Positions 37,103-45,636 of a stretch of 64,000 bases of DNA are shown here, piece by piece (position 1 is the first letter of the stretch; every line of letters begins with the position of its first letter). Source of the stretch: CAYMAI01 sp964388445 (GTDB taxonomy: Bacteria > 4484-113 > JAGGVC01). The DNA lies in contig CAYMAI010000002.1 of NCBI GenBank assembly GCA_964388445.1, positions 248,001 to 312,000 of the forward strand. Direction: 5' to 3'. The position numbers and the translations under genes are program-made. The notes beneath the pieces were generated by a model. It had not been told where the DNA came from. It saw only the letters and a program-made list of their open reading frames with translations, and did not search any database.

Positions 37103-37489
37103 TCATTTCCTCGGCATGTACGCTACAATAGTTTCAAAGGCCTCGACAAACCTTTCGAATTTTTCCTTGTTTGTTCCGACCTCTCGCAAGGCAACAAGTG
37201 TTTCCTTTTTGAAAGCATCAATGGGACCTCGATTGTATTTTCCGCCTTTGTGCTCGATATGTCTTTCAAGGCGATAGTGAATGCGTGGTTCAAGCAGGCG
37301 AAACTCCTTCCAAATGGATTGTTTGTCTTTCATCGCATGTAATCTTCGAACATGACCAAAAACGCCTCGCAATTGAGTCATTTTAAAGTCGTTTGCCTTC
37401 AGGGAAGATGCTAACTGCTCGGCCTCTTTTATCATCTGCCCAGCCGACTCCGGTGTCGGCTCGTTCCTAACATAATCAGCCAGCGACAT
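37103..37489 (-). CDS. csm2: Type III-A CRISPR small subunit Csm2
   Basis: A 128-aa all-helical small subunit (SLADYVRNEPTPESAGQMIK, then KMTQLRGVFGHVRRL) lining the target RNA channel. ATG at 37489 has GGAGG 6 nt upstream; the GTG just before it is too close. It overlaps the end of cas10 by 14 nt, so it is translationally coupled. Length is in range for Csm2. Confidence 0.9.
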   Translation of the reverse strand: MSLADYVRNEPTPESAGQMIKEAEQLASSLKANDFKMTQLRGVFGHVRRLHAMKDKQSIWKEFRLLEPRIHYRLERHIEHKGGKYNRGPIDAFKKETLVALREVGTNKEKFERFVEAFETIVAYMPRK

Positions 37490-40364
37490 CACTTGCCTCC
37501 TTTTTTTTCTTAGCTACATTTCTGCTCAAGTAATCAGCCCAGCGCACAACCGTTGCAAGATATTGCACCGGCTGCCTGACGCCGGGATCGTTTGACTTAG
37601 TATTTAGATCGCATGTCTTTGCCGAAACAAAATACTTCGCAAACTTTTCGGAAAGACCTCTGTCCTTCGATCTCGCTATCGAATATTCCAGTAGGGGTTT
37701 CCACCGCCATGGATTCACGAAGTCCGGCGGCATCAATTGCTTTTTCTTATTCTCGTTTTGCTGCTCAAATTTCTCCATTTCACTTAAGTAATTGCGGCCC
37801 TGCAAATAAGCGATCGCAACCTTACCCAGCATCCGGATCAATCCCTGCTCGCCGGTTTTGCAGGCAATTCCAACAAGCTCGGATCTTTTTTCCTCAATCC
37901 AGTTCCACTCATTCCAGTCCGCAGTAAACTCAAGAAAGTCCATCCTATCCTTTTGGACTGGACGTTCTTTCTGTTGCTTGCGGATTTCATACTTAACTTC
38001 GCGCTCCCATTCGCGAGAGAGGTTTTTCGCGGCGCTTTCGCACGCTCCTGCGTCCTCTGCGGCCACCGATATCGGGAATTTGCCGCTCACAAGCGCGATT
38101 CCCGCGGAAATTCCGACGTCGTCATTCCCGCCCATCCATTTGCGGAAGCACTCCCGGATGCTCATCGCAATCTCAGGCATGAGGCTCCATGGGCCGAGTA
38201 AAAATGCGTCATCGCCGCCGGCGTAAATGGTAAAAACTAAATCGGACGCTTTAACCGGATTGCCCTGCTCGTCAAATGCCGGTTTTTCATCCGCTCCGCC
38301 GTACTTGACAATGCAATCGTCCAAAATCCGCGGCAAAAGCCCGCTGAAAAACTTGACGAGAAGCGACGAAAGCGACATAAGCCTGCCGAGCGAGTATGGA
38401 TGACCTTCCCCCGATTCTTTGCTCAATTCAGATTTTTCAAAAACGTCCAGCCCTTGAGACAATAGCCAGCCCAAATTATCGACGTCCATTCGCAGAATGC
38501 CAACACGTCCGAATCCGGTAAGGACCTTGGCGGCTTTGTCGATCGCATCGAACGTAAGCAAATCTCCGGCTTTCGGGCGTTCGCCCCGTTCTAGATTTGG
38601 GGCATCGTCGCCCTTTTCAATTTTATCCTTTAGTTCTTTCCAAAATCCTGTAGACGAGGATTCAATGTTGTCCGGCCAAACCGGCTGTTTATATCCCGCG
38701 TACCACCTTAAACCATCGAAAGCCGAATTGAAAGCATTGAATGCAAAAGTCAATTTTGACTTCGCCAACCCGCCCTTGCTATCCGATTTCGAAAGAGCAA
38801 TGCATTCTCCCGCACCTGGAATTGGAATATGCCCGGAACTAAAGTCGCCTTTACCTTCTAGGATATTCACCCGTTCGACTTTCGCCAAATTTCGCCCCAG
38901 CGCTTCGATTGCCTTTTCGAAATTCGTTTTTTCTTCGTTATTACTAATCGTGCAATCCGATGGTTCCTGCGGCGCAAAGAACTGCTCCAATTCGCCAAAA
39001 TCAGGCCGCGCCGACTGCTTTTGGAGTTCGCGATCCATCAGCTCTCGCAGTCTTTCGCCGAGCCTCTTTGCATAAAGGTCGCCTTGCGAAACCGGAACGG
39101 AAGCAAGCCGCAATCTGATGTTTATCTGATTGTCGATTCCTCCGCCGTTTTCTTTCGAGGCACTTTCATCCTTGGTAGACAGTTCCATTCCGAAGCAAGA
39201 TTCAAAATCGGCGTTTACAGCCTTGCGGATTTTTTTAAGTTTTTCATCCGCGTTCGAAACGTTCGGCAAAAGCAAAAGAAACTTTCCGCCCGTTGCGTAA
39301 ATCCTGCAAACTTCCGGCATTCCGAATTCGCGAAGCACGAGCGCCGCGATTCTGTCCGCCCACATATCAACCAAGAAGCTTCTCGCCTTGAGGTTTCTCG
39401 ACGCGCCATCCGTCTTCGTGTCAGTTATGAAATTCTGTATGCCCGCTAGGTCGCCGATTACCAGCCGGAAAAGCGAGCCGCCGCAATCGCTCTCCAGCTT
39501 TCCGCACCCGGCTCCGCCCTGATTTGAGCTTTTAACAGCATCCTCACTGCCGAAAAGTTCACCGAAATTCGCGCCGCTTTCGTCCCCGCCTTCAGTTTCG
39601 AAAAACGCGCCGATCGCCGAGGCGATAATTGCTACGGCTTTTGAATGCTCGCTGAGGCTGATGTCCGGAAATGCGTTAGTCGCGGCGGGCACGGTCCAGC
39701 TGTACCAGTCAACTATCGAAGCGAGTTTTTCGAGCACCGCGTCCGCCTCGCAGGAGGAATCGATTTCGCTTACAGCCGCAACAAGCCCGCTCCACAATTT
39801 CGAGTAATCGTCTTTGTTGCACCGGTAGTCTTTTTGCGTGGAATTATCAAGCTCAACGTTTTCGAGTCCCTCCCTTAGCGGGAGGCGCGAAACGTCCTCC
39901 TTGCCAATGGAACTTCCTTTCAGCTTTAGTAGCGATAGTGTGCTGACAAGCGCGGTCTCACGATATTCCTTATATCTCTTTTCATACTCCTCGGAAGACT
40001 GCCTGTCCATCGCGCTCGCAAGCCTGTCCGCTCGCGCCAGAATGGACTCCGCAAGGTTTCCGCCGCCGGGTTTGTGATGCGCAAGCGCGATTCCTTGTAC
40101 GCCGCCCCATTGGCTTCCTGGGGGACATAAATGCTTGGCTTTATCTAGAAGTTCCATCGTATATGCGACGTGCCAGTGCGAAAACCCGCCTTGATTGTTC
40201 GATGGAAGAAATGAACCGAGCCGGGATTGGTCGAATGTGGCGCCGCTCGAATATTTGCAGTATTCGCTCGCCCGCTGGCCGATTTTGCCGAGGTCGTGCA
40301 ACAGCCCGGCCATGCAGAGCCTGTAAGCCAGCCCAATACCGTTTTTGCCGCTATCCGGCGTCAT
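37476..40364 (-). CDS. cas10: Type III-A CRISPR large subunit Cas10/Csm1
   Basis: A 962-aa signature subunit with both catalytic sites intact. The N-terminal HD domain has LLHDLGK (His23-Asp24) with WHVAYT and ALAHHKP, so single-stranded DNase activity is likely. The second Palm domain has AGGDDAF, with GGDD at 716-719, so cyclic oligoadenylate synthesis is expected. A cysteine pair typical of the zinc-finger linker is not obvious. ATG at 40364 has GGAG 7 nt upstream. First gene of the csm operon, ~115 nt downstream of a strong promoter. Confidence 0.96.
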   Translation of the reverse strand: MTPDSGKNGIGLAYRLCMAGLLHDLGKIGQRASEYCKYSSGATFDQSRLGSFLPSNNQGGFSHWHVAYTMELLDKAKHLCPPGSQWGGVQGIALAHHKPGGGNLAESILARADRLASAMDRQSSEEYEKRYKEYRETALVSTLSLLKLKGSSIGKEDVSRLPLREGLENVELDNSTQKDYRCNKDDYSKLWSGLVAAVSEIDSSCEADAVLEKLASIVDWYSWTVPAATNAFPDISLSEHSKAVAIIASAIGAFFETEGGDESGANFGELFGSEDAVKSSNQGGAGCGKLESDCGGSLFRLVIGDLAGIQNFITDTKTDGASRNLKARSFLVDMWADRIAALVLREFGMPEVCRIYATGGKFLLLLPNVSNADEKLKKIRKAVNADFESCFGMELSTKDESASKENGGGIDNQINIRLRLASVPVSQGDLYAKRLGERLRELMDRELQKQSARPDFGELEQFFAPQEPSDCTISNNEEKTNFEKAIEALGRNLAKVERVNILEGKGDFSSGHIPIPGAGECIALSKSDSKGGLAKSKLTFAFNAFNSAFDGLRWYAGYKQPVWPDNIESSSTGFWKELKDKIEKGDDAPNLERGERPKAGDLLTFDAIDKAAKVLTGFGRVGILRMDVDNLGWLLSQGLDVFEKSELSKESGEGHPYSLGRLMSLSSLLVKFFSGLLPRILDDCIVKYGGADEKPAFDEQGNPVKASDLVFTIYAGGDDAFLLGPWSLMPEIAMSIRECFRKWMGGNDDVGISAGIALVSGKFPISVAAEDAGACESAAKNLSREWEREVKYEIRKQQKERPVQKDRMDFLEFTADWNEWNWIEEKRSELVGIACKTGEQGLIRMLGKVAIAYLQGRNYLSEMEKFEQQNENKKKQLMPPDFVNPWRWKPLLEYSIARSKDRGLSEKFAKYFVSAKTCDLNTKSNDPGVRQPVQYLATVVRWADYLSRNVAKKKKEASDVAG

Positions 40365-40487
40365 CAACCCTCTCCCCGTCCGTCGGGCCCCTAAAAACCG
40401 GGAACGATACTAATCTAACAGCCCGCCCGGACACGCGAATCTCATATGCCTTTGCGTCGGATTGCCGCAATCGGCACAGATAAATTG

Positions 40488-40516
40488 TCTATACCAAATC
40501 GCACGTCTACTGTCAA
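40488..40516 (-). promoter_or_regulatory. Promoter of the csm operon
   Basis: Minus-strand TTGACA (40516-40511), a 17-bp spacer and TATAGA (40493-40488). Transcription from about 40481 would give a 115-nt leader to cas10 and could run through csm2-csm5 into the two effector genes. Confidence 0.7.
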
Positions 40517-40553
40517 GGCTTCCGCGCCTTCCCGGAGAAATTTCCCCGTCGAA

Positions 40554-40737
40554 CACTGTGCGACCCACGCAATCGACACCCTTCTATGCGGCGTAACATG
40601 GAGTGACCCACGCAAGTGACAACTTATCCGCGGTATCCCGGCACGGATTGAGCCACCTAAGTGACAATCCATTGTTGTATCCGGGCATGGAGTGAGCCAC
40701 GCAAGTGGCTCCCATAGTTCCGGCACGCAAGTGCCGG
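40554..40737. repeat. Degenerate ~45-bp tandem repeats with GCAA-loop hairpins
   Basis: Between cas10 and array 2, the motif (C/G)CCACGCAAGTG(A/G)C recurs in about four or five diverged units. Two copies fold into perfect 7-bp hairpins with GCAA loops: GAGCCAC/GTGGCTC at 40694-40711 and CCGGCAC/GTGCCGG at 40720-40737. Frames through it give low-complexity CHLGGS-like peptides and are not genes. Similar hairpins occur as REP-like elements or degraded CRISPR-like repeats; which this is cannot be decided here. Confidence 0.6.
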
Positions 40738-40805
40738 AGAAAAGCGCCCTTCAATTGCCAACTTGCGTTGGCGAAAGAAAGGATTCATTTGCGTGAATCA
40801 GTCCA

Positions 40806-41610
40806 TGCGTAATCCCCTAAAGCGGGGCACGTCCTTTCGGACCTAAGAAACGCACCAAACATGGGCAACTCGGTAGCGGCGGGGTCGTAATCCCCTAAAG
40901 CGGGGCACGTCCTTTCGGACACTATTACAGTCCTTGTGCGAACGGACGGCGGAATAGAAGTCGTAATCCCCTAAAGCGGGGCACGTCCTTTCGGACACTT
41001 TCAATGCCAATCGTGCTATAGCGAGCAAGTCCAAGCGTCGTAATCCCCTAAAGCGGGGCACGTCCTTTCGGACGGGAGAACTGCCGTTGTTTCTGGCTTT
41101 GTTGCTGGAGTGTCGTAATCCCCTAAAGCGGGGCACGTCCTTTCGGACAAGGCGAATGGCTTTATCGTGCTGGCTGTGATTGGAAAGGGTCGTAATCCCC
41201 TAAAGCGGGGCACGTCCTTTCGGACCTGAATCGACGGTACTTAATTGCGCGGATTGCGGCGTTGTCGTAATCCCCTAAAGCGGGGCACGTCCTTTCGGAC
41301 ATTTCAACGGCGACCAAACACGCCCGAAAAGCGAAATCGAAGTCGTAATCCCCTAAAGCGGGGCACGTCCTTTCGGACCCCGAAGATGGTGTAATGTATC
41401 TAGTACCAATGGAGGTAGTCGTAATCCCCTAAAGCGGGGCACGTCCTTTCGGACGCCATCAGGCTGATGCACAAAACAGCCATCAGGCTGATGCAGTCGT
41501 AATCCCCTAAAGCGGGGCACGTCCTTTCGGACTCGACATAAACGACTTCTATTCCGGCAAATCGCGACGGAATGTCGTAATCCCCTAAAGCGGGGCACGT
41601 CCTTTCGGAC
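40806..41610 (-). CRISPR. CRISPR array 2 (11 repeats, 10 spacers)
   Basis: The same 37-bp repeat as array 1, starting at 40806 (first two bases differ), 40884, 40960, 41037, 41112, 41189, 41264, 41342, 41418, 41496 and 41574. The leader is again on the right. Two neighbouring spacers (40997-41036 and 41074-41111) are identical, and in the same order, to two in array 1 (29285-29324 and 29362-29399). The spacer at 41455-41495 contains the same 17 bases twice. Confidence 0.98.
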
Positions 41611-41970
41611 TGCAGGCTCAGGAAACCTGCATCAGTAAAAGCTTTAAAGGTGCAATTTCCGTTGCCGACAAGAACACCATATCACAAGCGCGATTGCGTG
41701 TCAATATTTTCTCTTCGGATTTTGAAAAAAGCTATTGGAGATGCCTTGAAAACCGGTTTTCCGTAACCTAGCCGGTTTTCCGGGGTGTTGGAGGTTACGG
41801 ACGAGAAAAACATCGAACGCCGGATTTTCGGCTTCTTTTCGCCAACATGCATGAATAAAGGAAATTCGGCCCCTCAAGGCCTTTTCCGTGGCTTCTCGCA
41901 CCGCTATACATACGTTTTCCGTAAGCATTTCGGGGCACGGCGGCTTTGTATCAAGGTTTGTTAACCGAAC
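41611..41970 (-). promoter_or_regulatory. Leader of CRISPR array 2
   Basis: Nearly identical to the leader of array 1 at a constant offset of 11239 bp over 360 bp, with about nine substitutions, mostly in the half away from the repeats. The similarity ends 14 bp before the cas2 stop codon. The extended -10 of array 1 reads TGATACAAA here. Confidence 0.8.
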
Positions 41971-41984
41971 CCGATTAAATGCGG

Positions 41985-42275
41985 TTAAATTATATAAACA
42001 TCGTCCATACCGTCGTCGAATACTGCGCCATACCGTATTACGCCGCTTTTAAATGACGAATCAACCGGATAAACCGCTATCGAATCGCCTTCGTCGATTT
42101 CGAACCTATCCAGCGCGGCCAGTAATTCGTCGAATCTTTTCAGCGATACCGTCAGTTCGAAAACCGAAAATTGAACGCGCACGCCGAAGTCCTTAAGGCG
42201 TTCAGCCAAGCGCGAGCGCACACGCGAGTTGGCTATGTCGTAGCAGACGATAAATTTATATGGTTCATTTGGCAT
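41985..42275 (-). CDS. cas2: CRISPR adaptation protein Cas2
   Basis: A 96-aa ferredoxin-like subunit of the Cas1-Cas2 integrase. It begins with the strand FIVCYDIANSRVRSRLAE, which carries the conserved Asp (YDI), and has VQFSVFEL in strand 4, both standard for Cas2. It overlaps cas1 by 11 nt, upstream of it in transcription order, and ends just before the leader of array 2. Confidence 0.96.
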   Translation of the reverse strand: MPNEPYKFIVCYDIANSRVRSRLAERLKDFGVRVQFSVFELTVSLKRFDELLAALDRFEIDEGDSIAVYPVDSSFKSGVIRYGAVFDDGMDDVYII

Positions 42276-43260
42276 TATCTAGCGGGTGCGGCCGGTAAGG
42301 AGTTCGCGTATCAATTGCTTCACGCAACCGGTTTATCGCGGCTCTGAACGCTTCGTTGTAATTTGGCGCGGGCCACGGCAGTGAAAACGATTCACGTTGG
42401 TGCGCTTCCCACAGCCTTAAAAAGCGCTTCATTGAACTGCTTTTCAAATACACTCCGCCGTCCCGCGATTCGAAATCATCGTTTGAAAACTGCTTAAGGT
42501 TGAACAGCCGGATGACGAACTTGTCAACGAGCGGCCCGCGAAACTCCTCCAACAAGTCGAGCGCAAGCGACGGGCGGCCGTATTCGACTGCATGAAGAAA
42601 TCCGAGATTTGGATTTAGCCCGGCTGCGTCTATGAGGCCGTTGATTTCGGATGCGGCTAGGCTGTAACCGAAGGAGAGGAGCGAGTTGACAGGGTCTCTT
42701 GGAGGGCGCCTGCTGCGCCCTTTGAAAAGCCGGAACAATAGCATTTCGCCAACCAAATCGAACCAAAGTTTTCCTGCTTCGCCCTCGATAGCCCTGACCT
42801 CGCGCAGGTTCGTTGCGGCGCTCAGTTTGCCCGCGATGTGCAAAAGTTGGTTTTTCCGCCGAAAAAGCTCTTTGTCATATTTGTTTTTCAGGTGGTCATT
42901 TAATACCTGTGCGCAGCCTGTGATTTTGGCACGCACCGCATTGCAGGAAGATTCGAGCGTCCAGTCGGGACTGCGCATCAAGTCGCATTGCGCGATCAGC
43001 CTGCCTACGTTTTTCGCGGCGGGCGGTGTGAGCTGCGCTATGAGCTTTCCTTCCGTTGTGCAAATGGCAAGCTCGATACCATGCGCTGCAAGCTCGAAAA
43101 CTACTTGCGTCGTGAACTGGATCGGACCGAGCAGTATAATCGTGTCGAGCATGTCAAGCCTTATCTCGGAAAGAACTTCCCGATCCTTTTCGACAACGAT
43201 ACGCTCGCCGCGCTTTCTGATAGTCGCGTCGTAATTGCAAATGTAAGCTGCGTGCTTCAT
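42265..43260 (-). CDS. cas1: CRISPR adaptation integrase Cas1
   Basis: Spacer integrase, 331 aa. Metal ligands are visible: Glu159 in AIEGEAG, His223 in LGFLHAVEYG and Asp235/Glu238 in LDLLEEFRGP. The N-terminal beta-sandwich is intact (AAYICNYDATIRKRGERIVV). A frame opening at 43305 would add 15 unrelated residues; ATG at 43260 fits the family start, but no ribosome binding site is seen. No reverse transcriptase domain. With cas2 it is the only adaptation module here. Confidence 0.96.
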   Translation of the reverse strand: MKHAAYICNYDATIRKRGERIVVEKDREVLSEIRLDMLDTIILLGPIQFTTQVVFELAAHGIELAICTTEGKLIAQLTPPAAKNVGRLIAQCDLMRSPDWTLESSCNAVRAKITGCAQVLNDHLKNKYDKELFRRKNQLLHIAGKLSAATNLREVRAIEGEAGKLWFDLVGEMLLFRLFKGRSRRPPRDPVNSLLSFGYSLAASEINGLIDAAGLNPNLGFLHAVEYGRPSLALDLLEEFRGPLVDKFVIRLFNLKQFSNDDFESRDGGVYLKSSSMKRFLRLWEAHQRESFSLPWPAPNYNEAFRAAINRLREAIDTRTPYRPHPLDNAK

Positions 43261-43273
43261 GGCGGCCAAAATG

Positions 43274-43301
43274 ATACTATAAGCACTAATCGAAACTGCA
43301 A
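43274..43301 (-). promoter_or_regulatory. Candidate promoter of cas1-cas2
   Basis: Minus-strand TTGCAG (43301-43296), a 16-bp spacer and TAGTAT (43279-43274). Transcription would start about 7 nt before the cas1 ATG, which would explain the missing ribosome binding site. The remaining ~290 bp up to 43591 hold nothing else I recognise. Confidence 0.4.
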
Positions 43302-43591
43302 GCATTTACAGATTCCCAACAAGCAATTGATTGCTTCGGCAATATCATAATATGCAGAGGTAATCCCAACTTAACGAGGCTTTCTTGCCGAGTAGTGACT
43401 TCCGGGAGCTTATTGCCAAAGCGGGTTTTAAATGTGCAATAGAAGCTTGATAAGCGCGTCAGGTTTGTTAACAGAATAGCGTAGAAACTGACATCGGTAA
43501 CGAAAGAGGCGAATTTTCAAGCGCGCTTTTGGCCGGACAATAACTAATTCGACCTGACGAAAAAAGTTTTCCACAATTTCGCACTAAAATG

Positions 43592-43619
43592 TTGACAACC
43601 CAAATTTTGCGGGTATAAT
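43592..43619 (+). promoter_or_regulatory. Consensus sigma70 promoter
   Basis: Perfect TTGACA (43592-43597), 16-bp spacer, perfect TATAAT (43614-43619). It is the best promoter match found in the window and reads rightwards, away from cas1, into a ~220-nt leader and two small unknown genes. Confidence 0.8.
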
Positions 43620-43625
43620 CCCTCT

Positions 43626-43846
43626 CCCTCCGGCGGCTAATTCGCCGGTTTTGAGGAATAATCGTTGCAGTCCAACATGTGGTTGTCGTTGCGTAGTTGT
43701 CGAACTAATATTGTTTAAGGCCTAGTTGAAGTAGCCCAATAGGGCAAATGTAAGCCGTGAAACGACCGATGCGGCCGCTGTATATTTGGTTCGCCTCAAA
43801 GGTGCAGGCGGGCGAATGCCGTTGGGCTTTCGTGGGAGGTAAGTGA
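43626..43846 (+). ncRNA. Long untranslated leader, possible structured RNA
   Basis: About 220 nt between the promoter start site and the GTG of the next gene contain no convincing frame. The 5' end has a 6-bp hairpin (CCGGCG/CGCCGG, about 43630-43650) and there are several GC-rich inverted segments near 43770-43840. It resembles no riboswitch or small RNA that I can name (6S, SRP, RNase P and tmRNA motifs are absent). Either a regulatory leader or a separate small RNA ending before the gene. Confidence 0.35.
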
Positions 43847-44476
43847 GTGTATTATTTCAATCGTTACAACCGCGGAGCGGGAAACTTGCGCTGCTTTCCC
43901 GTTTTGCCGGTGTGGGCAGGCAACCTCCAGCTATCGCTATTCGTTTTGGACGCCGATACGGGGCCGGCGTTTTTGCCGCTGTTTTTTCCGGCGGACTATC
44001 TCGATTTCGCCGGGCCGTTCTTCGTTGTGGGTGGCGTGCTAGACGCGCGGTTCTTTAACCCGGACTTCGGATTTGTCGACTGCGACGGGGAAACCGGACT
44101 GACCGAAGAAGAAATGAAACGCGGCAGGCGAATGCGCAAACAGCAAAGCCTATTCCCCGAACTGGACGAGGTGCTGAAGAAAAGGCCGCTCGGCGACGTT
44201 TGGGTTTCCGCCGCACGCGCAAGGCCGCAAAAAAAAACGAGGTGGAGGAATTATGCTCGTACTGACTCTCGTGGGTATAACGGTAGTAACGCTATTCACG
44301 ATAATAATCGTGGAGGCGATTCCGTTCAAGAGGGTGCTACTTCGCTACCCGCTGACGAGCCTGGCGCTCAACTTCGGGGTCAGCTGGCTCGTGGCTTTTT
44401 TCGCAGGACAGGGAATGAACGCAGGGCTGTGGAACCTTTCCGCAAGCGTTCTGGCATTCGCCTACTTCAGCGTTAA
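43847..44476 (+). CDS. Unknown protein with a nine-A tract at its end
   Basis: GTG at 43847 has GGGAGG 7 nt upstream. The first ~125 residues (MYYFNRYNRGAGNLRCFPVL, then LFVLDADTGPAFLPLFFPAD) look like a real globular protein, but I know no family. At 44229-44237 the frame passes AAAAAAAAA; beyond it the sequence becomes low-quality and overlaps the next gene by 224 nt. Reading with one extra A would stop at 44263-44265, just inside the next gene. I therefore suspect the true product ends near 44265 by frameshift, or that the tract has a length error. Function unknown. Confidence 0.45.
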   Translation: MYYFNRYNRGAGNLRCFPVLPVWAGNLQLSLFVLDADTGPAFLPLFFPADYLDFAGPFFVVGGVLDARFFNPDFGFVDCDGETGLTEEEMKRGRRMRKQQSLFPELDEVLKKRPLGDVWVSAARARPQKKTRWRNYARTDSRGYNGSNAIHDNNRGGDSVQEGATSLPADEPGAQLRGQLARGFFRRTGNERRAVEPFRKRSGIRLLQR

Positions 44477-44534
44477 GTACGGGAAGAGGGGCGCGGTTAA
44501 CAAAAATGGAACTTCCGCAGGGAGGTCTAGTTGA
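44253..44534 (+). CDS. Small membrane protein of unknown function
   Basis: A 93-aa protein with three predicted helices: VLTLVGITVVTLFTIIIVEA, a middle one around TSLALNFGVSWLVAFFAG, and NLSASVLAFAYFSV. ATG has GGAGG 4 nt upstream. It partners the preceding gene under one strong promoter. A holin-like, phage-derived or toxin-like membrane role is possible, but no family is recognised. Confidence 0.5.
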   Translation: MLVLTLVGITVVTLFTIIIVEAIPFKRVLLRYPLTSLALNFGVSWLVAFFAGQGMNAGLWNLSASVLAFAYFSVKYGKRGAVNKNGTSAGRSS

Positions 44535-44583
44535 ATCACGTCGAAAAAGCCGTAATGTGCATATTCCCCACGCTCGTGAAGGC

Positions 44584-44623
44584 AAAAAAAGGGCGCTGAC
44601 AAATGAAAACTTTCGCCAGCGCC
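44584..44623 (-). terminator. Rho-independent terminator of the minus-strand unknown gene
   Basis: On the minus strand a 7-bp stem (GGCGCTG/CAGCGCC) with an 18-nt loop is followed by seven Ts. It lies 38 nt after the stop of the 44661-45533 gene, and on the plus strand just after the small membrane gene. Confidence 0.6.
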
Positions 44624-44660
44624 TCAGATTAACTAATGTGAGAGTAATTTCCTACCGCAT

Positions 44661-45533
44661 CTAGCCGGTTTGGTTTTCGTTCTCGGTTTCGTCTGCTTTT
44701 TCGGGACAATCCGCCGCCTCAGGATTGCTCTCGTTATCGCCTTGATTAGCTGATTTTCCGGATTCATTCGCGGCATCGCTCGGAAATGAAAAAACCAATC
44801 TCCAGTTGCGCGCCCCTGCAATCCGCCCATCAACCAGCTCGATATTCGAGCCGGGCATTTCAGCCAGAACACTTTTCAATTTCCCCGAAAGTTTTTTCGG
44901 CGAAATGCCATTGATGCTTACCGCTCCGGCTCTTCCGTCAATTCTGGAAGCAGCATTCCGGAGAACAATCGTCAATGGTTCGCATGTGCCAGTTAGTCTC
45001 GACTCCAAAAGACCATTCTCGATGTTCTGCCCGGTTTGGATCTCGCAACCCGACTCTCCGATGCAGCCTCGCAAAAAGACTTCAAGGTCCCGACGATTTA
45101 TCGAACCTAAATATTCCAAAACGTATCTTAACGACTGATCGTTCGAATCGCTGTTTTGAAAATCCGAAGAACGCTCTGCCTGCGCCCGCAAAAACGACTC
45201 GAACTGGGCAAGGATTTCTTTTCCAAGATACTCCGCCGCTGCGTACATCAAGGCGTAATACTCCAGGTGCCGGTCAAATGGGGAATTGAATTGAGCTACA
45301 TTGCTAACGATCCTGATCAATGCTCGCCGTTCGTTGGCCCATCTCTTGAAAACCTGACCACAAGCAGCGATCCTTGCAGATAGAAAGCTCTTAGTCAGAT
45401 CTTTCGCACGGTCCTCAAGCTCAATTCGGTCGAAGCCGGGTTTGAAATTCTCGCGGCTAGTCTCAATCGTTATCATCCGGTTGACGATGTCGTGTGTATC
45501 GTTTGGAGAAATTGCACCTAAGATCAGCTGCAA
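44661..45533 (-). CDS. Unknown island protein with anomalous start
   Basis: The 290-aa frame has credible helical content (KDLTKSFLSARIAACGQVFK, then LEYYALMYAAAEYLGKEI) and an acidic disordered tail (NPEAADCPEKADETENENQ). I recognise no family. Its first possible start is TTG at 45533 without a ribosome binding site, while an excellent AAGGAGGAG lies before an ATG at about 45574 that opens only 15 codons in another frame. A small indel near the 5' end would join the two. So it is either a decaying gene or one needing frameshifting. A terminator follows. Confidence 0.45.
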   Translation of the reverse strand: MQLILGAISPNDTHDIVNRMITIETSRENFKPGFDRIELEDRAKDLTKSFLSARIAACGQVFKRWANERRALIRIVSNVAQFNSPFDRHLEYYALMYAAAEYLGKEILAQFESFLRAQAERSSDFQNSDSNDQSLRYVLEYLGSINRRDLEVFLRGCIGESGCEIQTGQNIENGLLESRLTGTCEPLTIVLRNAASRIDGRAGAVSINGISPKKLSGKLKSVLAEMPGSNIELVDGRIAGARNWRLVFSFPSDAANESGKSANQGDNESNPEAADCPEKADETENENQTG

Positions 45534-45636
45534 GTCGACTTCCTGAATTCTTGAGCCATTGCCTCGCTCATCTTAACTCCTCCTTGCTAAAGTATCCATT
45601 ATACGTTAGACAAGAAGATTAGTGGTACACCAAATG

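Noticed and set aside
30784..40364. Type III-B (Cmr) assignment
   Set aside because: Gene order and the small-subunit, Csm4 and Csm5 features match III-A; no Cmr1, Cmr4 or Cmr6 equivalents are seen.
40442..40726. A 94-codon minus-strand frame beside array 2
   Set aside because: It is made of the degenerate hairpin repeats (CHLGGS/CHLRGS peptides) and overlaps the csm promoter.
43626..43846. 6S RNA, tmRNA, SRP RNA or a known riboswitch in the long leader
   Set aside because: None of the conserved sequence blocks of those RNAs is present; it is only listed as a possible unknown structured leader.
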